Positions 9,248 to 16,244 of a DNA stretch of 18,608 nt are shown here, piece by piece. The notes under the pieces are model-generated. The model made no database searches. It saw only the letters and a list, made by a program, of their open reading frames with translations, and was not told the origin of the DNA. Position numbers and translations under genes: made by a program. Within the stretch, counting starts at the first letter, position 1; each line of letters opens with the position of its first letter. The stretch comes from Anaerolineae bacterium (lineage in GTDB: Bacteria; Chloroflexota; Anaerolineae; B4-G1): positions 1-18,608 of the forward strand of contig JAUWOI010000021.1 in the NCBI GenBank assembly GCA_030612185.1. The letters run 5' to 3'.

Positions 9248-9278
9248 AGAACACGGATTGGCAGGATTAACGGATCAA
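9248..9278 (+). repeat. Short dispersed repeat, copy A
   Basis: Begins AGAACACGGATT and ends AACGGATCAA. A close copy lies in the opposite orientation at 10141-10172. The two share the first 12 bases and most of the rest, with one small length difference. Both are intergenic and flank livF. Confidence 0.6.
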
Positions 9279-9297
9279 GAAGCAAAGGACATCCTAT

Positions 9298-9336
9298 GCA
9301 AAAGCCCCCTGCATCCGAAACGAGGGGGCCATCTTT
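9298..9336 (-). terminator. Intrinsic terminator after livF
   Basis: GCCCCCT (9304-9310) pairs with AGGGGGC (9323-9329). On the minus strand the stem is followed by TTTTGCA, and TTTTGCA/TGCAAAA bracket the whole structure, so it may act in both directions. It ends the liv operon and insulates alr. Confidence 0.85.
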
Positions 9337-9342
9337 TGCATC

Positions 9343-9380
9343 CTGCCCACTTGCGCACCTGCCCACTTGCAAACTTGCAA
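9343..9380. repeat. Short tandem octamer/16-mer repeats after livF
   Basis: CTGCCCACTTGC occurs at 9343-9354 and 9359-9370 (period 16), followed by ACTTGCAA twice in tandem (9365-9380). It abuts the livF stop codon. Low-complexity intergenic sequence, no coding sense seen. Confidence 0.6.
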
Positions 9381-9381
9381 C

Positions 9382-10116
9382 TCACCCGCCCAGGTAAGCC
9401 TTCTTCACCTCCGGATTAGCGGCCAGTTCCGCCGACGTTCCTTCCAGGACAATGTCCCCCGTCTCCAGCACGTAGCCACGGCTGGCCAACTTGAGGGCCA
9501 TATTCGCGTTCTGCTCCACCAGCAGGATAGTCGTGCCCTGGGCATTGATCTCCTTGATGGTGTTGAAAATGTCCCGCACCAGGACGGGGGCCAGGCCCAT
9601 CGAGGGCTCATCCAGGAGCATCAGCCGGCCCCGGGTCATCAGCGCCCGGCCCACGGCCAGCATCTGCTGCTCACCTCCGCTCAAGGTCTCACCACGTTGC
9701 TGCTTACGTTCCTCCAGCCGGGGAAAGATCTCGAACACCCGCTTAAGGTCTTTTTGGATCTGGGCCTTGTCCTTGCGGGCGTAGGTCGCCAGTCGGAGAT
9801 TTTCCAGCACCGTCAGGTTGCCGAAGATACGGCGTCCTTCCGGCACCTGAGCGATGCCGAACTTGCTCACCACCTGGTGGGGCTGGTACTGAAGGAGGTT
9901 TTCCCCCTGGTACGTGATACTCCCGTCCACGACCTGCCCTCCTAGTTCCGCCACGTAGGGGATCTGGCGGGAGATGGTCATCAGCGTGGTGGACTTGCCG
10001 GCGCCGTTGGCCCCGATGAGGGTCACAATCTCCCCTTCGTCCACGTGGAAGGAGATGCCGTGCAGCGCCTTGATGTTGCCGTAATTCACTCGCAGATCCT
10101 TCACCTCAAGCAGCAT
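9382..10116 (-). CDS. livF: Branched-chain amino-acid ABC transporter ATP-binding protein LivF
   Basis: One of two ATPases of the Liv importer, pairing with LivG at the LivHM membrane complex. The 244-residue protein has Walker A (GANGAGKST), the LivF-type signature LSGGEQQMLAVGRAL and Walker B (LMLLDEPSMGL). The start ATG has GGAGG seven bases upstream. The start region is a near duplicate of the sequence at the end of livG (10177-10202). Last gene of the operon, followed by a terminator. Confidence 0.95.
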   Translation of the reverse strand: MLLEVKDLRVNYGNIKALHGISFHVDEGEIVTLIGANGAGKSTTLMTISRQIPYVAELGGQVVDGSITYQGENLLQYQPHQVVSKFGIAQVPEGRRIFGNLTVLENLRLATYARKDKAQIQKDLKRVFEIFPRLEERKQQRGETLSGGEQQMLAVGRALMTRGRLMLLDEPSMGLAPVLVRDIFNTIKEINAQGTTILLVEQNANMALKLASRGYVLETGDIVLEGTSAELAANPEVKKAYLGG

Positions 10117-10180
10117 TAAAACGCCTCCTTGCCCAGGTGTTTAATCCGTTGATGTCCTGGAATCCGTGTTCTGCCAGCAT
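10106..10180 (-). other. Possible 24-codon mini-ORF coupling livG to livF
   Basis: An ATG at 10180 overlaps the livG stop as TGATG and has a strong GGAGG nearby. The frame runs 24 codons and stops inside livF, 11 bases past its start. The peptide (MLAEHGFQDI...) has no recognised relatives and is partly made of the dispersed repeat at 10141-10172. It may be a by-product of a duplicated livF start region, but could carry ribosomes from livG into livF. Confidence 0.2.
10141..10172 (-). repeat. Short dispersed repeat, copy B
   Basis: Reads AGAACACGGATT ... AACGGATTAA on the minus strand and matches copy A at 9248-9278 with about one gap and a few changes. It fills most of the livG-livF gap. Confidence 0.6.
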
Positions 10181-10947
10181 CAGAACACCTCCTCGCCCAG
10201 ATAAGCCTCGATCACCTTGGGGTTGTTTTGGATCTCCACCGGCGTGCCCTCGGCGATGGTCTCCCCGAAGTCAATCACCTTGATCCGCTCGCAGATGTTC
10301 ATGATGACCCGCATCTGGTGCTCAATGATCCAGATGGTCAGGCCAAAGTCCTGGCGGATCTGCTGGATGAGAGCCATCAGTTCCCCGATCTCGCCGGGGT
10401 TCATTCCGGCCGCCGGCTCGTCGAGCAGAAGCACTCTCGGCTCAGTGGCCAGCGCCCGGGCGATCTCCACCCGTCGCTGTGCGCCATACGGCAGGTTCTT
10501 GGCCAGTTCTTGTGCGTGCCCCTCCAGGCCGAACACCGCCAGCAGTTCCATGGCTTGCCCTTTGATATCGCTCTCTTCTTCCCAATACCGCTGGCTGTGC
10601 AGGATTGAATCCAGCAGGCCGTATCGGACACGAGAGGCATGGGCGATGCGGATGTTGTCCAGTACCGTCAGTTCGTTCCACAACCGGATGGTCTGGAAAG
10701 TACGCGCGACCCCTTTGGTCGTGATCTGATGGGGTTGCAGGCCAACCATGTTGTCGCCATTGAGCCGTACCTCGCCCTCGGTCGGTTTGTATGCCCCGGT
10801 GACCAGGTTAAAGATCGTCGTCTTGCCGGCTCCGTTGGGGCCGATCAGGCCGACCAACTCACCTTCTTCCATGTTGAGGTTGAAATCATAGACGGCCCGC
10901 AGCCCACCGAAAAAGTGGGTCAGATCCTTAATCTGAAGCAAGGACAT
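10180..10947 (-). CDS. livG: Branched-chain amino-acid ABC transporter ATP-binding protein LivG
   Basis: Second ATPase of the Liv importer. The 255-residue protein has Walker A (GPNGAGKTT), a LivG-type signature (LPYGAQRRVEIARAL), Walker B (VLLLDEPAAGMNP) and the C-terminal extension typical of LivG. ATG 10947 is chosen because GGAGG lies six to seven bases upstream and the protein then begins MSLLQIKDLTHFFGG. A longer frame to 10995 has no support. The gene overlaps the 3' end of livM by 20 bases, so the pair is probably translationally coupled. Confidence 0.95.
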   Translation of the reverse strand: MSLLQIKDLTHFFGGLRAVYDFNLNMEEGELVGLIGPNGAGKTTIFNLVTGAYKPTEGEVRLNGDNMVGLQPHQITTKGVARTFQTIRLWNELTVLDNIRIAHASRVRYGLLDSILHSQRYWEEESDIKGQAMELLAVFGLEGHAQELAKNLPYGAQRRVEIARALATEPRVLLLDEPAAGMNPGEIGELMALIQQIRQDFGLTIWIIEHQMRVIMNICERIKVIDFGETIAEGTPVEIQNNPKVIEAYLGEEVF

Positions 10948-11971
10948 AACTTTCCTCCTCGGAACCGAAAATCTTGCGCAACTTGGGGAAGACATCGCCT
11001 AGTTCCTTGCTGCCCATAATGCCGGAGGGACGGCGCAGCATCATCACCACGAGCAGCAGAGGGATGAGCACCCACTTGAACACCCCCAGAGGCCGCAGGA
11101 CTTCTAGCAACAAGGTAAAGCCGACGGCGCTGATGATGGAGCCACTGATAGAACCCATCCCACCCAGGTAGACCATGACCATAACCTCGGTGGACTTGAG
11201 GATAGTGAACGTCCCTGGGTTGATGTACCCGCCAGGCCCGTGGGCGAACAGGCCGCCGGCCAGCCCGGCCAGCCCGCACGACAGCATGAAGGTGATGACC
11301 TTGACACGCTTGGTGTTGACGCTCATCAATTCGGCCGCAATCTCGTCCTCGCGAATGGCCTCCACGCCCTTGCCGAGGGTGGAGGATACAAAATTGCGGA
11401 TGATGAGGATCGTGACGAGCATCCCGATGAACGTCCAGATGAGGAGCCACGGCACGTCGAAGACGTCGCCCATGCCATTCATCACCCGCTTCATGCCCAC
11501 AAAGCCCCGGGGGCCGCCGATGAATTCCATATTTTCGATACCGCTCTTGATAATGTAGTTGACGGCCAGGGTGATGATTGCCAGGTAGTCGCCCCGGGTT
11601 CGGAAGGAAGGGATGGCGACGAGCAACCCCACCAGAGCGGCGGCGACCGCGCCGATGATCAGGGCCACGGGGAACAGCGGGATGGCCCAGCCGGCGGGAA
11701 GGACGGGCGGGCCGAACACTTTGTCATCGGCGAACAGCCAGACGGTCAGGACGCTGGTCACGTAGGCCCCTACGGCCATGAAGCCGGCGTGCCCGCAGGA
11801 GAACTCCCCCATGTAGCCGTTGATCAGGTTCAGGCTGACTGTCAGAATGACGTTGATGCCCATGAACAACAGGACGAGTTGCCAGTAGTCATTAAAGATA
11901 CGTAGCCAGGAACCGCCTATGGCCACCACGGAGAGTAATAGAACAGCCAGAGGTAGGTAGTATTTTCTCAT
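10928..11971 (-). CDS. livM: Branched-chain amino-acid ABC transporter permease LivM
   Basis: Membrane subunit that forms the channel with LivH. The 347-residue protein is mostly hydrophobic segments and contains the family motifs GYMGEFSCGHAGFMAVGAY near residues 50-70, FRTRGDYLAIITLA and the ATPase-contact region around EAIREDEIAAE. C-terminal residues after the last helix are charged. A GAGGAG site lies about 12 bases before the start, longer spacing than ideal. It sits 59 bases after livH. A perfect 13-base palindrome (CATCTA-T-TAGATG, 11994-12006) lies in that gap. Confidence 0.95.
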   Translation of the reverse strand: MRKYYLPLAVLLLSVVAIGGSWLRIFNDYWQLVLLFMGINVILTVSLNLINGYMGEFSCGHAGFMAVGAYVTSVLTVWLFADDKVFGPPVLPAGWAIPLFPVALIIGAVAAALVGLLVAIPSFRTRGDYLAIITLAVNYIIKSGIENMEFIGGPRGFVGMKRVMNGMGDVFDVPWLLIWTFIGMLVTILIIRNFVSSTLGKGVEAIREDEIAAELMSVNTKRVKVITFMLSCGLAGLAGGLFAHGPGGYINPGTFTILKSTEVMVMVYLGGMGSISGSIISAVGFTLLLEVLRPLGVFKWVLIPLLLVVMMLRRPSGIMGSKELGDVFPKLRKIFGSEEESYVLASD

Positions 11972-12030
11972 AATCGTCGTCTTCTCCTCTGTTCATCTAA
12001 TAGATGGTGCGGTCTCATCGTATCAGGCCG

Positions 12031-12972
12031 CTAGACCTTCTGTCTTCTAGCCACGCCGAAGATGCCAGTTGGCTTGATGGTCAGGATCACCAGCAGAACG
12101 GTGAAGGATACGAGGTCACGATAGGTGGAGGACAGCCACTCGAAGCCGGGGACGCTGCCCAGGGCGACGACGAAAATCTCGATGAACGCCAGGAGGAACC
12201 CGCCCACCATAGCGCCTCTGACTTCCCCGATCCCACCTACTACGGCGGCAATGAAGGCCTTCCAGCCAATGATAATGCCCATGTCAAAACTGATGACGTG
12301 ATAGGCCGAGCCGTACATAATGCCGGCCAGCGCCGCCAACGAGGAACCGATGATGAAGGTGACTGTGATGATGGTGTTTACCGGCACGCCCATCAGAGGC
12401 ACGGCGATCTTGTCGTAGGAGATGGCTCGCATCGCCATACCCCATTTGGTGCGGCGCAAGAATAACTCCAGGCCGACCATCACCACGATGGACAGCCCGA
12501 TGACGATGAGTTTGACGTTGGTGAAACTCACGCCTCCCACTGAGTATATTTTGGTCGGGATGAGTTCGGGGAACCCACGGTCGGCAGCACCCAACGTGGC
12601 CAGGTTTAGATACTCCAGAAATAGACCGATCATCAGGGCGGTGATAACCAGGTACAGGCGGTGGGCGCCTCGCTCCCTCAGAGGCCGATAGGCTACCCGT
12701 TCGATCGTCACGCCTACTCCTGCTGTCAGGGCCATCGAGCCTACAATGGTCACCGCCAGGATGATCCACGCCGGTATGCCAGTTCCCAGACCCAGCAGGA
12801 AGGCAGCGATGAAGAACCCGGCGTAGGCGCCGACCATGAAAATGTCGCCGTGGGCAAAGTTGATCAGCAGTAACACGCCGTAGACCATCGTGTAGCCCAA
12901 GGCAATTAGAGCATAAAAACTACCCCACTGCAAGGCGTTGAGCACGTGCTGAAGGAAAGTGGCTAGTGCCAT
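12031..12972 (-). CDS. livH: Branched-chain amino-acid ABC transporter permease LivH
   Basis: Membrane permease partner of LivM. The 313-residue protein starts with the typical LNALQWGSFYALIALGYTMV and has YGVLLLINFAHGDIFMVGAY, an AISYDKIAVPLMGV coupling region and a C-terminal LTIKPTGIFG shared across the family. AAGGAG lies six bases before the ATG. It is separated from livK by 158 bases holding a strong hairpin and a tandem repeat. Confidence 0.95.
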   Translation of the reverse strand: MALATFLQHVLNALQWGSFYALIALGYTMVYGVLLLINFAHGDIFMVGAYAGFFIAAFLLGLGTGIPAWIILAVTIVGSMALTAGVGVTIERVAYRPLRERGAHRLYLVITALMIGLFLEYLNLATLGAADRGFPELIPTKIYSVGGVSFTNVKLIVIGLSIVVMVGLELFLRRTKWGMAMRAISYDKIAVPLMGVPVNTIITVTFIIGSSLAALAGIMYGSAYHVISFDMGIIIGWKAFIAAVVGGIGEVRGAMVGGFLLAFIEIFVVALGSVPGFEWLSSTYRDLVSFTVLLVILTIKPTGIFGVARRQKV

Positions 12973-13019
12973 GTGTATCTCCTTGGTAAGTGGTCAGCCA
13001 CCATTTCTGGTGCTAGAAA

Positions 13020-13049
13020 GAGAGGGGCCTGAACTACAAGGCCCCTCTC
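13020..13049 (-). promoter_or_regulatory. Intercistronic hairpin livK-livH
   Basis: A perfect 11-base stem, GAGAGGGGCCT (13020-13030) with AGGCCCCTCTC (13039-13049), loop of eight. On the minus strand it is followed by TTTCTAGC, a short T run, so partial termination or 3'-end protection of the livK message is likely. This fits the need for more binding protein than permease. Confidence 0.65.
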
Positions 13050-13084
13050 CAAACTATCCCCTCTCCAAACTATCCCCTCTCCAA
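13043..13084. repeat. 16-base tandem repeat, 2.6 copies
   Basis: The unit CCCTCTCCAAACTATC is repeated exactly at 13043-13058 and 13059-13074 and partly at 13075-13084. Each copy carries the sequence of one arm of the adjacent hairpin, so the transcript can form alternative stems. Confidence 0.85.
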
Positions 13085-13130
13085 TCAAAGTTGGGAGAAG
13101 TGAAGGGCTGTCGAGGGGAGGTGTCCGTTC

Positions 13131-14303
13131 TTACGGACAGACCTGCTTATAGAAAGTGAAGGCTCCGCCCTTGATCTGGACGAGGACCGCACACTTGATG
13201 GGATCACCCTCCGGGGTGAAGGTCATCTGACCCGTGATGCCGTCAAAGTTCTTGATCTGGCCCAGTGCGTCCCTCACGGCCGCTCGATCATTGGCCAGAT
13301 CGCCACTCAGGCCACCGGTGTCCTTGATGGCCTGTATCACGAGGCCCATTGCGTCCCAGGTCAGGGCGGCCACGTCGCCGGGGATCTCACCATAGTCCGC
13401 TGTGTACCGGTCAATGAACTCCTTTGTGGCTCCCGTCGCGCCCTCGGCGGCGTAGTGGGTGCTGAAGTACAGCCCCTCGCAGGCATCGCCGCACAGTTCC
13501 AGCGTCTTGGGGTCGCCCCAGGAGTCGGAACCGAGGATGGGGAAGTCCAGCCCCAACTCTCGCGATTGCTTGACGATCAGGGGTACCTCGTTGTAGTACT
13601 GGGGTGTGAAGAGGAATTCGGCGTCTGTGCCCTTGATCTTGGTCAACTGGGCGCTAAAGTCTGTGTCGCCGGTGGTAAAACTCTCGTAGGCCACCACTGA
13701 GCCTGCGCCGTGGAGATCCTCCCAGGCTGCCTTGAAGAATTCAGCCAACCCCTTTGGGTAGTCGGAGGCCACGTCGTACAGCACGGCTGCCTTGGTAAAG
13801 CCGAGATCATCGGTCGCAAAGTTGGCTGCCACCGGCCCCTGGAAGGGGTCGAGGAAGCAGCCACGGAAGACCCACGGCCGATCCAGCGTGGTGTTGGGGT
13901 TGGTGGACCAGGGGCTGACCATCGGGGTCTCGTTCTCGTTGCACACCTCGCCAGTGGGCACGGCCTGCTTGCTGGACTGCGGGCCGACGATCGCCAGCAC
14001 CAGGTCCTGGGCGATCAACTTGGTCGCTGCCGCCGTGGCCGATTCGGCCTTGGACTCGTTGTCTTCCACGATCAACTCGATCGTGTATTTCTTGCCGCCT
14101 ACGTCCAGGCCGCCGGCATCATTGATATCCGCTACCATCATCTCGGCTGCACGTTTAGACTGAGTACCTACGTAGGCGATGTCGCCTGTCATCGGTACGT
14201 CAAGCCCGATCTTGATCGTGTCCGCCCCGCCACCGCCACAACTGGTGAGCACGGGAATGGTTACGATCAGGGCCAAGAGCAAAATTGTGACTTTCTTGAA
14301 CAT
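13131..14303 (-). CDS. livK: Branched-chain amino-acid binding lipoprotein LivK-like
   Basis: Extracytoplasmic type I periplasmic binding protein (Peripla_BP_6 family) that delivers leucine-type or related amino acids to LivHM. Residues 1-21 form a signal peptide, LTSC is the lipobox (C22) and a short GGGG linker follows. The domain begins IKIGLDVPMTGDIAYVG and includes AIVGPQSSKQAVP and the KAAVLYDVASDYPKGLAEFF region. 390 residues is full length. The ATG has AAGGAGGAG seven bases upstream. The stop codon lies in the loop of a small hairpin (TGTCCG 13122-13127 with CGGACA 13134-13139). First gene of the operon. Exact substrate cannot be told from sequence. Confidence 0.94.
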   Translation of the reverse strand: MFKKVTILLLALIVTIPVLTSCGGGGADTIKIGLDVPMTGDIAYVGTQSKRAAEMMVADINDAGGLDVGGKKYTIELIVEDNESKAESATAAATKLIAQDLVLAIVGPQSSKQAVPTGEVCNENETPMVSPWSTNPNTTLDRPWVFRGCFLDPFQGPVAANFATDDLGFTKAAVLYDVASDYPKGLAEFFKAAWEDLHGAGSVVAYESFTTGDTDFSAQLTKIKGTDAEFLFTPQYYNEVPLIVKQSRELGLDFPILGSDSWGDPKTLELCGDACEGLYFSTHYAAEGATGATKEFIDRYTADYGEIPGDVAALTWDAMGLVIQAIKDTGGLSGDLANDRAAVRDALGQIKNFDGITGQMTFTPEGDPIKCAVLVQIKGGAFTFYKQVCP

Positions 14304-14491
14304 GGTTGTCTCCTCCTTATAGTTATAGAGATAGAACTAAACAGGGTGTCTTGCCGACAGAAAATGGGGAAATTTACACATCGTATTTCTTTTCGAATTA
14401 CACCTCCTTTCCTGTGAGACCAAGGATTCCGCTTGCTGGCGTAGTGTGGTTACACCTGGAGGTCGGTTTCTTTGTCAGATGCGCTCAACAA
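14304..14491 (-). promoter_or_regulatory. 5' leader of livK
   Basis: About 190 bases of leader between the predicted start near 14491 and livK. It contains an upstream AAAGGAGGTG (14398-14407) not followed by a properly spaced start codon, and a complementary ACCTCC further upstream (about 14457-14462) that could mask it. A 14-codon frame starting at the ATG about 19 bases after that site is possible but poorly spaced. Confidence 0.35.
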
Positions 14492-14497
14492 GCATAG

Positions 14498-14526
14498 ATT
14501 ATAGCACCTGTTTGCCCAAGCCGCAA
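14498..14526 (-). promoter_or_regulatory. Promoter of the liv operon
   Basis: A perfect TATAAT (14498-14503) lies 17 bases after TTGCGG (14521-14526), half matching the -35 consensus. The predicted start is near 14491. No other promoter-like pair was found between ald and livK. Confidence 0.6.
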
Positions 14527-14550
14527 ATGCCCGCGAGCGCTTGCCGCCCG

Positions 14551-14574
14551 CTCCCACACCCCCACACTCCCACA
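14551..14574. repeat. Tandem octamer CYCCCACA x3
   Basis: CTCCCACA, CCCCCACA and CTCCCACA follow each other directly, just past the stop codon of the aminotransferase remnant. Confidence 0.6.
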
Positions 14575-14575
14575 C

Positions 14576-14671
14576 TCAACCATGCCTTCTCACAAACCGG
14601 TGCAGCCGCTCCAGTGCCTCCTCGATCTTCTCGTAGGCGGTGGCATAGGAGCAGCGCACGTAGCCCTGCAG
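14576..14671 (-). pseudogene. C-terminal remnant of a class I PLP aminotransferase
   Basis: Read on the minus strand, about 30 codons end at a TGA (14576-14578) and begin QGYVRCSYATAYEKIEEA, closing with LERLHRFVRRHG. This matches the C-terminal helix region of class I/II aspartate-type aminotransferases, where GxVRCSYA and an amphipathic EEALERL helix are usual. The similarity stops at about 14671. Upstream there is no aminotransferase body, only 30 bases and then the end of ald. The PLP lysine and everything before it are missing, so this is a gene remnant left by deletion or by rearrangement that placed ald here. Recognition is from memory of the family pattern, not a search. Confidence 0.75.
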
Positions 14672-14700
14672 AGATAGACTACCAGTGATTGTATTTGAGC

Positions 14701-15813
14701 CTAAAGTACCGTTTCGAGTGGCGTGTACTCCACCAGGTCGAACGCTTCGGCGACGCCGGGATAGGTGACTTTACCTTTGTATGTATTCACTCCTTTTGCC
14801 AGGGCGAGATCGGCCCGGATGGCAGCCTCCACCCCCATATTGGCCAGCTTGACGGCATAGGGGAGGGTGGCGTTGCTCAGGGCATAAGTACTGGTGCGTG
14901 GCACAGCCCCTGGCATATTGGCCACGCAATAGAGGATGACGCCATCCACCATGATGATTGGGTCGGAATGGGTGGTGGGGCGCGTGGCCTCGACGCAGCC
15001 TCCCTGATCAACCGCCACGTCTACGATCACGCTGCCTGGGATCATGGTGCTGATCATCTCGCACGTCACCAGCTTGGGCGCTTTGGCCCCCTTGATCAGC
15101 ACCGCCCCCACCACCAGATCGGCCCGTCGCACGGCTTCGGCGATGGTGAGGGGGTTAGAACTCAAGGTGGTCAACCGCCCACCCATCACCTCGTCGAGGT
15201 AGCGTAGCCGGTCGAGGTTGATGTCAATCATGAAGACATGCGCGCCCACTCCCAACGCCATCTGAGCTGCGTTGGTACCAACCACACCTGCGCCGATGAT
15301 GACCACGTCGGCCGGGCGCACGCCCGGGACGCCGCCCAGGAGTTTGCCGCGCCCACCGTTCATTTTCTCCATGTAACGTGCGCCGACCTGGATCGCCATC
15401 CGCCCGGCCACCTCGCTCATCGGGGTCAGCAGGGGCAGATTGCCGTTGGGCAGTTCTACGGTCTCGTAGGCGATGCCGGTCGGTCCCCGCGCCATCATCT
15501 CGCGGGTCAATCGCTCCTCCGCCGCCAGGTGCAGGTAGGTGAAGAGCACCAGGTCGGGCCGCATAAACTCGTATTCGCTGGGCTGTGGTTCCTTGACCTT
15601 GACCACCATTTGCGCGCTCCAGGCGTCGGCGTTGGTGGGCACGATCTTGGCGCCGGCCGACTGGTATTGCGCGTCGGGGAAGCCACTGCCTTCGCCAGCG
15701 TTGGTCTCGACCAACGCTTTGTGCCCGGCTTCCACCAACTGGCGGGCTCCCCCTGGCGTCATGGCCACGCGGTACTCGTTATCCTTGATCTCCTTCGGTA
15801 CTCCAACGATCAC
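14701..15813 (-). CDS. ald: Alanine dehydrogenase
   Basis: NAD-dependent cytoplasmic enzyme that converts L-alanine to pyruvate and ammonium, and back. The 370-residue protein has R15 in [11 protein letters not shown]74 in VKVKEP and H95 in YLHLAA, the expected substrate and catalytic residues, plus the NAD fold [13 protein letters not shown] and the D in [11 protein letters not shown]. The GTG start at 15813 has AAGGAGG at good distance. It follows the PAS gene by 62 bases in the same direction and could share that transcript. Its 3' end abuts the aminotransferase remnant. With Alr and the two importers it suggests use of alanine as nitrogen and carbon source. Confidence 0.96.
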   Translation of the reverse strand: MIVGVPKEIKDNEYRVAMTPGGARQLVEAGHKALVETNAGEGSGFPDAQYQSAGAKIVPTNADAWSAQMVVKVKEPQPSEYEFMRPDLVLFTYLHLAAEERLTREMMARGPTGIAYETVELPNGNLPLLTPMSEVAGRMAIQVGARYMEKMNGGRGKLLGGVPGVRPADVVIIGAGVVGTNAAQMALGVGAHVFMIDINLDRLRYLDEVMGGRLTTLSSNPLTIAEAVRRADLVVGAVLIKGAKAPKLVTCEMISTMIPGSVIVDVAVDQGGCVEATRPTTHSDPIIMVDGVILYCVANMPGAVPRTSTYALSNATLPYAVKLANMGVEAAIRADLALAKGVNTYKGKVTYPGVAEAFDLVEYTPLETVL

Positions 15814-15842
15814 TGTTGAACCTCCTTGATGCGTAAATGTAA

Positions 15843-15863
15843 TGCGTGTTGCGTATTGCGTGA
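15843..15863. repeat. Heptamer TGCGTNN tandem, three copies
   Basis: TGCGT recurs at 15843, 15850 and 15857 with a period of seven, and once more at 15830. It fills the ald-PAS gap and has no coding sense. Confidence 0.55.
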
Positions 15864-15875
15864 TGCTGCTCTATT

Positions 15876-16244
15876 CTACTCCTCGAAAACCAGTTCCAAG
15901 CGTTCTTCCCACATCAGTTCCGCAATACCGCGAAACTGACCCCCGACTACCAGCGGGATGAGGATTATACTTTGCCCGAGGCCATCCCCCTTGTCCTTGT
16001 GGTAGCGGGTGGGAGTCAGGTCGCCGGCGCGGTAGCGGGCGTACATCTCACGGAGTTGGGCTTGCGACTTGGTATTGTGGCAGTCCAGCAGATTGGTGCC
16101 GACCAGCGTCTCGCCCCCCCTGGTGGCATAGTGCTCGATGGCCAGGCCGTTCATAAAGACAATGCGATACTCTTCGTCCGCGGCAGTGACCGCCGCGCGC
16201 AGTCCACCGAACAGTGTGCCTGGTTCAGTCGAGTTGATCGTCAC
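15876..16244 (-). CDS. Small single-domain PAS-type sensor protein
   Basis: A 122-residue protein that looks like one PAS domain and nothing else. Residues about 15-55 have the PAS pattern (AVTAADEEYRIVFMNGLAIEHY, then GTNLLDCHN), and the C-terminal half carries the strand pattern ending FRGIAELMWEE. The D-C-H motif at 54-56 resembles PAS domains found in DUF438-type proteins. No output domain is fused, so it may signal through a partner. The start is a GTG overlapping the DUF362 stop as GTGA (16241-16244), so it is translationally coupled. Ligand and partner are unknown. Family call is moderate. Confidence 0.7.
   Translation of the reverse strand: MTINSTEPGTLFGGLRAAVTAADEEYRIVFMNGLAIEHYATRGGETLVGTNLLDCHNTKSQAQLREMYARYRAGDLTPTRYHKDKGDGLGQSIILIPLVVGGQFRGIAELMWEERLELVFEE

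Noticed and set aside
14371..14420. Leader peptide in the livK leader starting MCKFPHFL
   Set aside because: The only ribosome-like site is about 19 bases before its ATG, too far for efficient initiation, and the peptide has no run of branched-chain residues expected of an attenuator.
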